DNA of 64,000 nt from positions 372,001 through 436,000 of the forward strand of contig JAFKGQ010000008.1 of the NCBI GenBank assembly GCA_017307755.1, given 5' to 3'. Shown piece after piece: positions 1-9,191 of the stretch. The notes under the pieces are model-generated. The model was not told the origin of the DNA, made no database searches, and saw only the letters and a program-made list of their open reading frames with translations. Source of the stretch: Chitinophagaceae bacterium. GTDB taxonomy: Bacteria > Bacteroidota > Bacteroidia > Chitinophagales > Chitinophagaceae. Numbering within the stretch: the stretch's first letter is position 1; every line of letters begins with the position of its first letter. The position numbers and the translations under genes are program-made.

Positions 1-218
1 TACATCCCGTGACAGAAGGGAGATACGAATTGATCTATTCCGACAATGGCCCGGGTTTACCTGCAAACTTTGATCTAAGCCGTGCTGCTACATTAGGTAT
101 ACAATTGATCACCGACCTGAGCAGACAAATTGGAGGTAATATAATGTATCAATATAGGGACGGTGCGTCATTTGTCATTAAATTTACCGACCGTAACTTG
201 CGTAAAAACCAGGACTAA
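1..218 (+). CDS. Sensor histidine kinase, C-terminal end (partial, HisKA_2/LytS-like ATPase domain)
   Basis: The reading frame enters from the left edge, so only about the last 72 residues are present. They hold the end of a HATPase_c domain: the G1 box DNGPGLP, then the spaced sequence F-D-L followed by T-L-G-I-Q-L-I, and a final beta strand G-A-S-F-V-I-K-F. This wording is typical of the HisKA_2 group of kinases, which pair with cytoplasmic response regulators. The stop lies 5 bp before the next gene, a LytTR response regulator, so the two are almost certainly one operon and a cognate pair. The sensing domains and the phosphorylated His lie outside the window, so the signal is unknown. Confidence 0.8.
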   Translation, partial: HPVTEGRYELIYSDNGPGLPANFDLSRAATLGIQLITDLSRQIGGNIMYQYRDGASFVIKFTDRNLRKNQD

Positions 219-223
219 AGATC

Positions 224-964
224 ATGAGTGTTCTAAAAATAGGGGTTGTGGAGGATGAGCTGATAATCGCCAGGACCATTCTGAGTACCCTGGATGAGTT
301 GGGCTATGCTCATTGCGGGCCGGCTATCAACTATACAGAGGCAATGGAAATGCTTGATAAAAACAAGCCCGACCTGCTGTTGCTGGACATCCAGCTGTCC
401 GGAAAAAAGGACGGAATAGACATTGCGGAAAAGTTGAATGGATCATACCATCTGCCGTTCATTTTTCTCACTGCCAACAGCGATGGAGAGACGATTGACC
501 GTGCTAAAAAAGTAAAACCTCATGCTTATATCGTAAAACCTTTTACCAAAGAAGAATTGTTTGCAGCTATTGAAATTGCATTCAGCAATTTTACTGGAAG
601 CCGCGACCCCGCAAAACCTTACCGGGCCGGCCCTGACCGTGAAAAAGAGTATATGTTCGTAAGGGACGGGTATGTTTTCAGAAAGATATCTTTTAGCGAA
701 TTGACCTATCTGGAGAGTGACGCTAATTATGTCACGCTGCATCTTCTGTCCCAAAAAAAGATAATGGTGAGATCCACGCTCAATGATTTTATAGCGCAGC
801 TGGATCTAAGGACATTCATCCGGGTCCATCGCAGTTATTCCGTCAACATCCATCATATAGAAGATGTTTCCCCAACAGAAGTTTCTGTGGGTGGAGTCAG
901 GATCCCCATTGGGAAGTCCTATAGAGATGACCTTCTCAAAGCCTTGGGGATAAGTGAGATATAG
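224..964 (+). CDS. LytTR-family response regulator
   Basis: This 246-residue regulator has an N-terminal receiver domain (about residues 4-120) and a C-terminal LytTR DNA-binding domain (about 145-243). In the receiver, E11/D12-type acidic residues, phospho-acceptor D55 (LLLLD-IQLSG), T83 and K105 (YIVKPF) are all in place, so it should be phosphorylatable. The LytTR part shows the usual L-T-Y-L-E-S-D-A-N-Y-V-T-L core, FIRVHRSYSVN and a final IPIGKSYRD. It starts 5 bp after the upstream kinase and probably acts as its output. The target genes are not evident; the next gene starts about 110 bp downstream. No unusual residues were seen. Confidence 0.93.
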   Translation: MSVLKIGVVEDELIIARTILSTLDELGYAHCGPAINYTEAMEMLDKNKPDLLLLDIQLSGKKDGIDIAEKLNGSYHLPFIFLTANSDGETIDRAKKVKPHAYIVKPFTKEELFAAIEIAFSNFTGSRDPAKPYRAGPDREKEYMFVRDGYVFRKISFSELTYLESDANYVTLHLLSQKKIMVRSTLNDFIAQLDLRTFIRVHRSYSVNIHHIEDVSPTEVSVGGVRIPIGKSYRDDLLKALGISEI

Positions 965-1074
965 CCGAACTTTCATTCACTTCGTCACAAAGTTCCCCTC
1001 ATTCGTCCCTGGCCAGACGGATTGATCCCTTTTATTTTACCACTTTTCCGGGCAGGTCCATTTTTGTTCCTGAT

Positions 1075-1269
1075 ATGGCATTGCTGGATTTAGACAAGAT
1101 CATCATCAAACGCACTGTTACGGGGATACGTTGCTTATCCTGCGGCGGGAACCTACAGGCAAAAAAAAGATCCATCATCTGTCATCTGGTGAAAATAGTT
1201 TCTTTCGGATTGCTGAAACCGCAGAAATACGAATGTGAGATTTGTAAAAAGAAACATTTCTTATTATAA
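1075..1269 (+). CDS. Small protein with two CxxC pairs (zinc-ribbon-like, unknown function)
   Basis: A 64-residue basic protein with one CxxC pair near the middle (C-L-S-C-G-G) and a second near the C-terminus (C-E-I-C-K-K-K). This spacing is what one expects of a small zinc ribbon. Short CxxC/CxxC proteins are common hypothetical genes in Bacteroidota; no specific function can be named. It ends 43 bp before the peroxiredoxin start and could be co-transcribed with it. No clear Shine-Dalgarno sequence precedes the ATG, which is normal in this phylum. It might be a chance ORF, but the paired cysteines argue for a real gene. Confidence 0.5.
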   Translation: MALLDLDKIIIKRTVTGIRCLSCGGNLQAKKRSIICHLVKIVSFGLLKPQKYECEICKKKHFLL

Positions 1270-1312
1270 ATTAAATGATCCATCATCATTTTACACCCCA
1301 AAAACACACTTT

Positions 1313-1975
1313 ATGAGCATCAGATTAGGCGACATCGCACCGAACTTTCAGGCGGAGACAACACAAGGGACTATCAATTTTCACGATTGGATAGGCGACG
1401 GATGGGCAATACTTTTTTCTCATCCAAAAGATTTTACGCCGGTATGCACAACCGAGCTTGGTTACATGGCCAAACTGGCGCCTGAGTTCCAGAAAAGGAA
1501 CTGTAAAGTCATTGGCCTTAGCGTGGACCCTGTAGAGAGTCATTTAAAATGGGAAAAAGACATTGAAGAAACCCAGGGTTATCCCGTAAATTATCCAATG
1601 ATCGGAGACTCCACGCTCGCCGTTGCAAAATTGTATGATATGTTGCCCGCGGAAGAGCCCGGTACCTCAGAGGGAAGGACAGCCGCTACCAATCATACAG
1701 TCCGCTCAGTATTTGTGGTCGGTCCCGACAAAAAAGTAAAGCTGCACCTTACCTACCCCATGACAACCGGCCGGAACTTTAATGAGATACTTCGCGTGCT
1801 TGATTCCATGCAGCTGACCGCGGCGCATAAAGTAGCTACCCCGGTGAATTGGAACAATGGGGATGATGTAATAATTGTTCCCGCGGTGTCAGATGCGGAG
1901 GCAAAGGAAAAATACCCGGCCGGTTGGAAAACCGTCAAGCCCTATCTGCGTCTTGTCGCCCAGCCAACTAATTGA
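1313..1975 (+). CDS. 1-Cys peroxiredoxin (Prx6-type)
   Basis: A 220-residue thiol peroxidase that would reduce hydrogen peroxide and alkyl hydroperoxides in the cytoplasm. The peroxidatic cysteine is C45 in the motif H-P-K-D-F-T-P-V-C-T-T-E, and the long C-terminal arm (the stretch NWNNGDDVI to the end, with PAGW) is characteristic of the Prx6/AhpC-TSA 1-Cys group. The ATG at 1313 gives the family's usual N-terminus (M-S-I-R-L-G-D-I-A-P-N-F); an upstream in-frame start would add unconserved residues. A hairpin follows the stop. The downstream flavoprotein gene, also redox-related, is in the same direction. Confidence 0.93.
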   Translation: MSIRLGDIAPNFQAETTQGTINFHDWIGDGWAILFSHPKDFTPVCTTELGYMAKLAPEFQKRNCKVIGLSVDPVESHLKWEKDIEETQGYPVNYPMIGDSTLAVAKLYDMLPAEEPGTSEGRTAATNHTVRSVFVVGPDKKVKLHLTYPMTTGRNFNEILRVLDSMQLTAAHKVATPVNWNNGDDVIIVPAVSDAEAKEKYPAGWKTVKPYLRLVAQPTN

Positions 1976-1992
1976 TCAAAATACTACCTGGT

Positions 1993-2030
1993 CCGTAAGC
2001 TTAGGGTCCCATCCTGGGCTTACGGGCTTT
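1993..2030 (+). terminator. Putative terminator hairpin after the peroxiredoxin gene
   Basis: CCGTAAGC (1993-2000) pairs with GCTTACGG (2018-2025), followed by a short GCTTT tail. The arms are perfect but the T-run is short, so it may only partly terminate before the gene at 2053. Confidence 0.5.
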
Positions 2031-2052
2031 ATAAATCATCTTAAAACAACCA

Positions 2053-3180
2053 ATGAAACTACGTGTAGTGGTTTTGGGCGCAGGTTTTGGGGGATTGGAG
2101 CTCTGTTCAATTCTTTCTGAAACCATTGGGGACCAGCTTGATCTTACCATAATAGATCAAAACGATACTTTTTATTTCGGCTTTTCCAAGTTGGATGTAA
2201 TGTTTGGGCACAAGACACCGGATGCCGTCAAAATTCCTTACAGCAGCATAAAAAAGCAGGGCGTACGGTTTTGTAAAGATACCATTACAGCCATTGACCC
2301 TGTAACAAGAACAGTTACGACACAAGCCGGGAGTTATGAGGCCGACGTATTGGTCGTAGCGCTGGGTGCCGACTATGATATAAGTGCTACGCCAGGTCTT
2401 GTTGAACATGGCAATGAGTATTATTCATTTCAAGGGGCGGAAAAATTGAGGGAAGTAATTCCCGGTTTTACAAAGGGGCATGCCATTGTGGGGGTATGCG
2501 GCGCCCCTTTCAAATGCCCGCCTGCGCCAAGTGAGGCGGCGCTGATGCTGCACGATCATCTTTCCGGCGCCGGTATACGTGATGCATGTACGATAAGTCT
2601 TGTCATGCCGTTTGGCTCTCCTATTCCGCCCTCCCCCGACTCTTCAAAGGCGCTGTTAAAAGCTTTTGAAGAAAGAGATATTCGGTTCATACCACAACAC
2701 AAGATAGCCTCTCTCCGGGAGGGGACGGCGATCCTTGATGATGGCACGGAAATGCCGTTCGATCTTTTTCTCGGTATTCCCAAACATGTGACGCCTGACG
2801 TGGTATTACAAAGTGGTTTGACGGAGAATGGGTGGGTGCCGGTGGACAGGGCCAGTCTGTCGACAAAGTTTCCCAATGTCTATGCTATTGGCGACGTCAC
2901 CAGCGTGGGGACGCCAAAGGCGGGCGTATTTGCGGAAGGTGCTGCAAAAACCGCTGCGGCTGCCATCATAGCCGCATATAAGGGTAAAGAGAACGGTCTT
3001 CCATATGCCGGCGCGGGCTCCTGTTATATCGAGTTTGGCAAAGGCGAGGTCGCCCGTGTCGATGTCGACTTTTTCTCCGGTCCAAAACCCTTTGGGATCC
3101 ACCATGGCGCCTCCGAAGCCCTGGCAGTTGATAAAGAATATTTCGGCTCAAGCAGAAAAGCCCGTTGGTTCGGGTTATAA
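2053..3180 (+). CDS. FAD/NAD(P)-dependent oxidoreductase, sulfide:quinone oxidoreductase-like
   Basis: A 375-residue flavoprotein of the pyridine-nucleotide-disulfide oxidoreductase fold. The N-terminus carries the FAD dinucleotide-binding motif GAGFGG (residues 9-14). A C-terminal FAD contact motif A-I-G-D (around 278-281) follows N-V-Y. Two cysteines, C149 and C155, sit in V-C-G-A-P-F-K-C-P-P-A-P, wording seen in SQR and flavocytochrome-c-like proteins. It may oxidise sulfide or act as a type II NADH dehydrogenase-like enzyme; SQR-like is preferred because of the C-G-A-P-x-K-C segment, but this is not proven. It shares direction with the peroxiredoxin gene and with the small gene at 3215. 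Confidence 0.8.
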   Translation: MKLRVVVLGAGFGGLELCSILSETIGDQLDLTIIDQNDTFYFGFSKLDVMFGHKTPDAVKIPYSSIKKQGVRFCKDTITAIDPVTRTVTTQAGSYEADVLVVALGADYDISATPGLVEHGNEYYSFQGAEKLREVIPGFTKGHAIVGVCGAPFKCPPAPSEAALMLHDHLSGAGIRDACTISLVMPFGSPIPPSPDSSKALLKAFEERDIRFIPQHKIASLREGTAILDDGTEMPFDLFLGIPKHVTPDVVLQSGLTENGWVPVDRASLSTKFPNVYAIGDVTSVGTPKAGVFAEGAAKTAAAAIIAAYKGKENGLPYAGAGSCYIEFGKGEVARVDVDFFSGPKPFGIHHGASEALAVDKEYFGSSRKARWFGL

Positions 3181-3214
3181 CAGCTTAGCCGGTCATCGAA
3201 TTAAATAAAAAACA

Positions 3215-3493
3215 ATGGCAACTTATCTAATTGAAATTCCTCACTCGGAAAATACTTTTGAATGTAAACAGGTGATCAAACTATTTGTAGAATCCGGATC
3301 ACACTTGCTGGCAAACGCACATTGGGGTTGTAAATCCGGTGTTCACAAATCATGGTTTATAAATGACTTTGCCAGCAGGGAAGAGGCGCTTCAGGTCGTT
3401 CCCCCCTTTTTAAGACATTCGGCGACCATCGTTGAGCTGACGATATTCAGCAAACACGACATCCAGCAGTTCGCCGAGGCTAATAAGGGGTGA
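3215..3493 (+). CDS. Small conserved-type protein of unknown function
   Basis: A 92-residue protein without signal peptide or membrane segment. It has an alternating beta/alpha pattern: N-terminal strand T-Y-L-I-E-I-P-H, a helix with C-K-Q-V-I-K-L-F, a central W-G-C-K-S-G-V-H-K-S-W segment and a late P-P-F-L-R-H-S-A-T-I-V-E-L strand. This layout recalls small dimeric alpha/beta-barrel (ferredoxin-like) proteins, but no family is claimed. It begins 34 bp after the SQR-like gene on the same strand, so co-transcription is likely. Confidence 0.65.
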   Translation: MATYLIEIPHSENTFECKQVIKLFVESGSHLLANAHWGCKSGVHKSWFINDFASREEALQVVPPFLRHSATIVELTIFSKHDIQQFAEANKG

Positions 3494-3527
3494 GGTTCAG
3501 CGTTCAAAACCGCGCAGCCAAAACATT

Positions 3528-3806
3528 TCAGTCCGTCTCTTCCTCGTGTCGGGCAACGAACGGTCCCGTACCTGACCATATTTCCAATCTAATGTGATAA
3601 CCGACATCCATATATTTTATGACCTTCCTATCCCGCTCATTGTTATCTTCATCACTCATCCTGGCTTCAACCTCAAAATAGTGCTGGTCGGCTTTGACTA
3701 CATCGTAGATCTTATTGACGTAAGATTTAAGATACAATGAACTGGATCTGTACCGTATAGTATTTCCTGCGTGAACCTTTTCACCAGGATTTAGTGATTT
3801 CCACAT
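3528..3806 (-). CDS. Small hypothetical protein
   Basis: A 92-residue charged protein with no signal peptide. The N-terminus M-W-K-S-L-N-P-G-E-K-V and alternating strands (I-R-Y-R-S-S-S-L-Y-L; Y-F-E-V-E-A-R-M) suggest a small all-beta fold. It is convergent with the gene ending at 3493. No family is recognised. The coding pattern looks better than that of the overlapping opposite-strand frames, hence the moderate confidence. Confidence 0.5.
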   Translation of the reverse strand: MWKSLNPGEKVHAGNTIRYRSSSLYLKSYVNKIYDVVKADQHYFEVEARMSDEDNNERDRKVIKYMDVGYHIRLEIWSGTGPFVARHEEETD

Positions 3807-3971
3807 AAGGTTGAATCAAGGGTATTAGAAATTATTTTAATATGCCGATGGCTATCTTTTCTACAATTGGGTTGAGGTGTCCCGACCGGCGGGAGGAAAG
3901 CCGGCCTTAGTGTAAGACAAAAAAATACATCACAGGTCCTAGTGTCAGTTGAAAAAAATTGTTAGCATAGT

Positions 3972-6662
3972 TCAATCCAATACAAAACTTGCCGGACCAA
4001 AGGCCTTGATCGTACAATCGAACTTTCCATTAACAATGTCAATACGCCGTCCCCTTACTTCGCCACGAAGGTTCACCGGTGTGGCTTGGTGGAACCGGGT
4101 GCCTGCGGGCAGGCTAATGGTAACCTTTCCGGTAATACCGGATTCTTCCCATAGACGTAGAAGCGTGCCTCTATTCCCATCGGGGTCTTGGCCAAATGCC
4201 GTTATCCCTATCCCCCGGCGGGAAAGTTCAAATCCTTTTTGTGTTGCAGGTAGCTGGCCCGTGCTGTTTTCCGTTGCGACCACCTGTAAAGGGTTACGGG
4301 CTTCCATTGCAGGGACGGCCATTACGTTTTCCTTCGCTGTGTTGCGATCAATCGTCCAGATCCTTACCCGGGAGCTCCAGGTGCCGGGGTACCAGTATCG
4401 GTAATTGGTATTCCACTGGTTATTGTATAAATTGACGAACACGATTGGCTTCTTTGGTACAAAGTCGGGTGAAAATTTCCAGCAGCCCGGGGTATCCAAA
4501 CTGATGAGCGGGTGATCGAGGGGGGCAACCGCAATGCCGCTGCCCTGTGCGTCGGTCACTGTTACACCCGCTCCTACCGCATATATATATTTATTGGCGC
4601 CGGTTGCAACATCCGTCGCAGGGTTCATAATACCCAGCGGACGATATACTTTGAAAACAGGGTTCTTAATATTAAAGGGGAGCGCAAGCCAGTCGGCTTC
4701 GGGCCAGTTGTCTTTTGCTTTATTTAAGATGGTTATTTCCAGATCGAGGTAGGGTTGCCCGGTCGCTAACGTTATCATTAAACGCGATGCCGGCAAATGA
4801 TCGACGGTATCCGCAGGCATTTCCATGATCGCTATTTGCTGCAGGGAGTTGCTATGGATAGTTAATCTACCCCCGGCGGGAGAGGCTTTGCGGTAAGGGA
4901 CAGTTTTTTCTGAAAGCATACCGGGTTTGCTCATGCCGGGGTGCAGCCAGTCACCGGTTGCACCAAACGCCTGCCATGCCCGGTGTTGCTGGTAATCCGC
5001 CGTATATCTTGCGGTTTGCTCGTAAGTAAATCGTTCGTTGATATAGGTTCCGGTCCGGCATCCTGATATATTCGCCGCCCAATCGCGGCCTGTACGTTTA
5101 TCGAGCAATGAGGAGATGGCGCCTTTGTCGGCGTCAAAAGTTATCTTAAAAAATTCGTTTTCGATAAACTCATGGGCGGATAATTGCACGGCGGGTTTGT
5201 CCGGAACGACAACTGTCGTGTATCCGCCGGCAGGGATATCTTTTACAACAACGGCCTGGCCGTTCACATCGATCATTCCATTTCGCTGCCAGGGTAAAGG
5301 GTTATAGACGACGACACTGTTCGGGGCGCATTTTACCGATGCCGCAAGCCGCTGTAAGTTGTCCTTCTTCAGTCTATTGGAGATATCCCATGCAGTACGG
5401 ATATAATCTGTTTTATCTTCCCAGGATGCTTCAAGATCGGCGTATTTCGATGGAGGCAGCTGTTTAAAGGCATCGCCATATTGATCTATAGAGGATGATC
5501 CACCCCAGGTATGCTCGGCATACAAAGCCATCATTTCATAGGCTTTAGCTATAGAGTCGCTAACAGGGGCTGATGACAGACCCCAATTTTTCAACTGTGT
5601 GCTTAGTATTTCATCCGCTGCTAATAAGGGGGCGGTTTCTCTTGACATCTTTGAACCACCCGGATCGCACATAATGCCATGCACCCAGGTATCCGGCATT
5701 TCTTTTTTAAACACGGGCACAGTGGGGTTGTCGGCAAGAAAGGCTTTTACAAAATCGTCCATTGTACCAATTTTTATTGTAACATCCGGCATTTTCTTCC
5801 GGGCTTCATCAAACATCGCTTTTATATCCTCCGCTTTTGGTGGCCCGCTGTTATCCATTGTTACAAAAATTGCAGGCCAAACCTTATATGGCCAGTCGGA
5901 AGGGGGTAACAAATTATGGCCAACAAAATGTTCGCCCTTACCCCAATCGTGTGGCCAGTTGAGCCCGGTGGTAGTGCCATAAATGCTTGAATAAAAAGTC
6001 AGCAATTTTGAACCATCGGGTCCTTCCCACCAAAAAATACCCGGTGTTTGTACATAGCCGCTCGGCCAGTTGCATCCTATCTGTAAGAATTTTACCCCTG
6101 CATTTGCAAGCACCGTAGCCAGTTCTCCCGAGTGCGAAGGCATATCGGTGACCTTAGCCGATCGGGGAAGGGGAAGATGATACTGTCTTGTAAGCCGGGA
6201 CGCAAATCCCAGCCCCCTTGCAATTACTTCCGGCTCACACACGTCTGTTTCGATGGTAAAAGGCATCGCATGTGTAATAAGCCTCCCTTTTGTAAAGGCC
6301 TCATCCAATTTTTTTCGCCGCTCTGTCGTTTGCCCCTGCCAGGGCTCCATTACCTTTGACATGACCCATCCGGGGCAGGTCCATTTGAATGGCTGATCCC
6401 CAAGCGCCGATTGTGACCCTTCCATGGTTTTGAGCGCATGATCGATCATGTCGGTACGGTAATACTGAACTACATCTTTTACCCGATGCGTATAGCCGAT
6501 GTCAAAATGGGTTTTAAAAACGACAATGATCTCTTTTACATGGCTGCCCGGAATAACATCATCCGATTGTCCTTTTTTCAGTAGGGTAGTTTGCGCCCCC
6601 GCATTGTTTCCGGTAATATAAAGAGTCGTTAGTAAGAGTAAAGCAAGCCTCGCTTTTTTCAT
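3972..6662 (-). CDS. Secreted glycoside hydrolase family 38-type alpha-mannosidase (DUF5054-like)
   Basis: An 896-residue protein starting at the ATG at 6662, which gives a clean signal peptide (basic M-K-K-A-R, hydrophobic core, A-G-A-Q). An upstream in-frame start would put 36 extra residues before it. The GH38 N-terminal motif T-H-F-D-I-G-Y-T-H lies at residues 51-59, followed by a helix with Y-Y-R-T-D-M-I-D-H-A-L. Later come D-M-P-S-H-S-G-E and G-I-F-W-W-E-G-P-D-G. The second half is an all-beta region as in retaining alpha-mannosidases. It should trim mannose-containing glycans in the periplasm or at the surface. It lies 104 bp downstream of a LytTR two-component pair on the same strand, which may regulate it. 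Confidence 0.85.
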   Translation of the reverse strand: MKKARLALLLLTTLYITGNNAGAQTTLLKKGQSDDVIPGSHVKEIIVVFKTHFDIGYTHRVKDVVQYYRTDMIDHALKTMEGSQSALGDQPFKWTCPGWVMSKVMEPWQGQTTERRKKLDEAFTKGRLITHAMPFTIETDVCEPEVIARGLGFASRLTRQYHLPLPRSAKVTDMPSHSGELATVLANAGVKFLQIGCNWPSGYVQTPGIFWWEGPDGSKLLTFYSSIYGTTTGLNWPHDWGKGEHFVGHNLLPPSDWPYKVWPAIFVTMDNSGPPKAEDIKAMFDEARKKMPDVTIKIGTMDDFVKAFLADNPTVPVFKKEMPDTWVHGIMCDPGGSKMSRETAPLLAADEILSTQLKNWGLSSAPVSDSIAKAYEMMALYAEHTWGGSSSIDQYGDAFKQLPPSKYADLEASWEDKTDYIRTAWDISNRLKKDNLQRLAASVKCAPNSVVVYNPLPWQRNGMIDVNGQAVVVKDIPAGGYTTVVVPDKPAVQLSAHEFIENEFFKITFDADKGAISSLLDKRTGRDWAANISGCRTGTYINERFTYEQTARYTADYQQHRAWQAFGATGDWLHPGMSKPGMLSEKTVPYRKASPAGGRLTIHSNSLQQIAIMEMPADTVDHLPASRLMITLATGQPYLDLEITILNKAKDNWPEADWLALPFNIKNPVFKVYRPLGIMNPATDVATGANKYIYAVGAGVTVTDAQGSGIAVAPLDHPLISLDTPGCWKFSPDFVPKKPIVFVNLYNNQWNTNYRYWYPGTWSSRVRIWTIDRNTAKENVMAVPAMEARNPLQVVATENSTGQLPATQKGFELSRRGIGITAFGQDPDGNRGTLLRLWEESGITGKVTISLPAGTRFHQATPVNLRGEVRGRRIDIVNGKFDCTIKAFGPASFVLD

Positions 6663-6766
6663 GATCAATGTTTTTTGAAACCCGGCTTGAAGGTAGTGTT
6701 TTTTTACTATGTTTGAACATATGAACAAAATTAAAATTCGCCCAATCACACTCACACTTTCCATGA

Positions 6767-7477
6767 TCAAAATGTCTTTTTCCGGATCATTTCCATCAGC
6801 CCGTCCCTGAATTTCTCACCGATGGGGATCTGTATATCGCCGATGTGGATGTGGTTATCTTGGATCTTATTTAGTTGTTTGATATTAACGATATAGGAAT
6901 GATGCACCCGGACAAAGGGCATGGGAAGCTGTGCTTCTATATCCTTCAATCGCCGGTAGGTCAGCACCTCAAAGGTTTGAGTCACGACCCGGACATATTC
7001 CTTCCGGCTTTCGAAAAAAAGGATCTCGGGCAAAAGGATCTTTCGAAGCTCGGTGCCGGATTTGACAAAAAAGTATTCATTATTGGTTTCTGCCGGCTTC
7101 TCTGTCACGGGCATGCGCGGGAGGAAATAAGCCTCGACCTTTTTAGTGGCGGCCAAAAATCTCTTTAGCGTAATCGGCTTTAACAGATAGTCGATGGTAT
7201 TGAAGGAATAACTCTCCGCGGCATGCTCGGAGTGGGCCGTCGTAAAGACGATCGCCGTCTCTTCGGACAGCAGGCTCGCCAACTCCATACCGTTCAGCAT
7301 AGGCATGTTGATATCCAGAAAAAGAAGATCCACCGCATTTTCTTTCAAAAAAGCGATGGCCTCCAGCGCATTGTAGCATCTGGCCAAAAGTTGCCAGGAC
7401 GTGGTCTGTCCTATCAGCACTTCCAGCAGATTTACCGCATTGGGTTCGTCATCGACTATCATGCACCGTAGATTCAT
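6767..7477 (-). CDS. LytTR-family response regulator
   Basis: A 236-residue regulator: receiver domain (about 3-118) with D9/D10, phospho-acceptor D55 (LLFLD-INMP), T80 and K100 (YLLKP), then a LytTR domain (about 135-233) with ILFFESRKEYVRV, PFVRVHHSYIVN and IPIGEKFRDG. Its start overlaps the end of the kinase gene by 29 bp, showing translational coupling and a cognate pair. The GH38 mannosidase gene follows on the same strand, so this regulator may control glycan use; that is inference from position. Confidence 0.94.
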   Translation of the reverse strand: MNLRCMIVDDEPNAVNLLEVLIGQTTSWQLLARCYNALEAIAFLKENAVDLLFLDINMPMLNGMELASLLSEETAIVFTTAHSEHAAESYSFNTIDYLLKPITLKRFLAATKKVEAYFLPRMPVTEKPAETNNEYFFVKSGTELRKILLPEILFFESRKEYVRVVTQTFEVLTYRRLKDIEAQLPMPFVRVHHSYIVNIKQLNKIQDNHIHIGDIQIPIGEKFRDGLMEMIRKKTF

Positions 7478-8501
7478 GCAATGGTACTTTTAAGGTCGCC
7501 GTAAAATATTCACCGTCACTCGCCGTCTCCAGTTCAAAATCATCGCCGTATAGAATAGACAAGCGTTTGCGGAGATTTGCCAAACCCAGACCGCCCGGTA
7601 TATGCCGGTCCGCATGCCTGTTGATGGTGTTTTTTGTACTAAAATAAAGGTACCCCTTTTGCTGAATTAAGGAGATCGCGATCTTATTACAGCCGCTGAT
7701 CTTATCGACACCGTGCTTGAAGATATTCTCCACAAAGGTCATCAGCAACATCGGGGGGATCGGTGTTCCGGCATCAAAATGCTTTTCAAATCCAATCTCA
7801 GGTTCCGGTCTTATCCTTATTTTCTCCAGCGCGATGTAGTTGTCCAGGAACTGTACTTCCGTAGCCAGCGGTACTGTCTCCTGGTTGCTCTGATCGACAA
7901 AATACCGCATGATCTCCGACAGCCTTTCGATCAACAGCGCCGTCCGGGGCGAGTCCAGATACGCTTCATAGTACATATTGTTAAGGGTATTGAAAAGAAA
8001 ATGCGGCTGGACCTGCGCTCTCAGCAGCTTAAGCTCGAACTGGCTCCGTTGTAATAACGCCTCCTCCGATGCCTGCTTGATCAAAAAATAGGCAATGGCC
8101 AGCCGGAAGATAAAGCTCAGTACAAAGACCGTAATGCCTGATAAAAAAAAGGTGATATAAGTCCTTGCCTCAAGCAATTTGGGCGCCGTCGGGTAGTATT
8201 CGTTGCGAATAGCAAAGGAGATATAGAATTTGGCGGCGCCGGTCAGCAGCAACAGCAGGATTGATCCCATTATATAGAGTACATAACGCTTCCTTGCATA
8301 GAATCGTGGGTACAACAGGCGGATGTTGCCGTAAATGATCAGTGCATAAAAACAGGTATTGATAATGGCGTAGGCCGCCGATCGTTTGACGCCATCGCTC
8401 GACACCATGGCGAAAAAGCTGATCAACAGTATAGCCGCCCACACCAGGTATTGTAGTCTGGTCAGCGTCGCCCGTTCCTTAAATGCCTTCATTTTATCCA
8501 T
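7449..8501 (-). CDS. LytS-like membrane sensor histidine kinase
   Basis: About 350 residues. The N-terminal half has several hydrophobic segments (starting with L-V-W-A-A-I-L-L-I-S-F-F-A-M-V), probably four transmembrane helices. The second half is a His_kinase domain with the phosphorylated His in V-Q-P-H-F-L-F-N-T-L-N-N, then an ATPase domain with P-P-M-L-L-M-T-F-V-E-N-I-F-K-H-G and G-L-G-L-A-N-L-R-K-R-L. The ATG at 8501 is preferred; an earlier ATG at 8546 would add 15 unconserved residues and lies upstream of a TATTTTG-like box in this direction. It overlaps its response-regulator gene. It is divergent from the DUF2911 gene. Confidence 0.9.
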   Translation of the reverse strand: MDKMKAFKERATLTRLQYLVWAAILLISFFAMVSSDGVKRSAAYAIINTCFYALIIYGNIRLLYPRFYARKRYVLYIMGSILLLLLTGAAKFYISFAIRNEYYPTAPKLLEARTYITFFLSGITVFVLSFIFRLAIAYFLIKQASEEALLQRSQFELKLLRAQVQPHFLFNTLNNMYYEAYLDSPRTALLIERLSEIMRYFVDQSNQETVPLATEVQFLDNYIALEKIRIRPEPEIGFEKHFDAGTPIPPMLLMTFVENIFKHGVDKISGCNKIAISLIQQKGYLYFSTKNTINRHADRHIPGGLGLANLRKRLSILYGDDFELETASDGEYFTATLKVPLHESTVHDSR

Positions 8502-8666
8502 TCCCAACGCAAAATACCTGTTTTCCGTCTTGTGGCCCGGCCGCATTCAACAGACACCCGATTTTCCTCAATAAAGGTCCTTTCAGGCTATTGTTTAGCC
8601 GTTCACCCGGTGGGTTGAACAAATTTTTTGACCAGGAGGATCCAGTATTCTTTTGTAGCAAAAAAA

Positions 8667-9182
8667 ATGAAAAAATTACAACAGTTGTTATTGATCGCTA
8701 CCGCGGTAACATGTTCGGCTATCGCATCGGCCCAGAATGCCAAGCCCCGGGTTAGCCCGCCCCAATCGGTCACCGGCAAAGTGCGACACGCCACCGTCAC
8801 CATCAACTATAGCAGTCCTTCGGTGAAAGGACGGACCATCTGGGGAGCGCTTGTACCCTATGACAAGGTCTGGCGGGCAGGTGCAAACGAGGCTACTACT
8901 TTCGAGACGGACAAGGACATTATGGTAGAAGACAAACTTCTTCCTGCGGGTAAATATAGTTTTTTCCTTCTCCCCCGGGAAAATGCCCAATGGACGGCTA
9001 TTTTCAATAAAGAGGCAAAACAATGGGGCGCTTTTAAATACGATGAATCAAAGGACCAGTTGAGGGTGGACGTAAAACCCACCGTTCTACGCGACACTGT
9101 GCAGGCGCTGGATTATCGGATAACCCGCAGGGGATTCTCGCTGGACTGGGAAAAGGTATCCGTTCCTATCTCTATAAAATAA
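8667..9182 (+). CDS. DUF2911-domain secreted protein
   Basis: A 171-residue protein with a signal peptide (M-K-K-L-Q-Q-L-L-L-I-A followed by A-I-A-S-A-Q). The mature part matches the DUF2911 layout: S-P-x-Q-S-V-T-G-K-V, I-N-Y-S-S-P-S-V-K-G-R-x-I-W-G, L-V-P-Y-D-K-V-W-R-A-G-A-N-E-A-T and K-L-L-P-A-G-K-Y-S-F-F. The function of this family is unknown; it is common in Bacteroidota. The ATG at 8667 was chosen because it begins the signal peptide. The next gene, an outer-membrane receptor, starts 9 bp after the stop, so they form a two-gene operon. Confidence 0.85.
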   Translation: MKKLQQLLLIATAVTCSAIASAQNAKPRVSPPQSVTGKVRHATVTINYSSPSVKGRTIWGALVPYDKVWRAGANEATTFETDKDIMVEDKLLPAGKYSFFLLPRENAQWTAIFNKEAKQWGAFKYDESKDQLRVDVKPTVLRDTVQALDYRITRRGFSLDWEKVSVPISIK

Positions 9183-9191
9183 CCCCCCTTT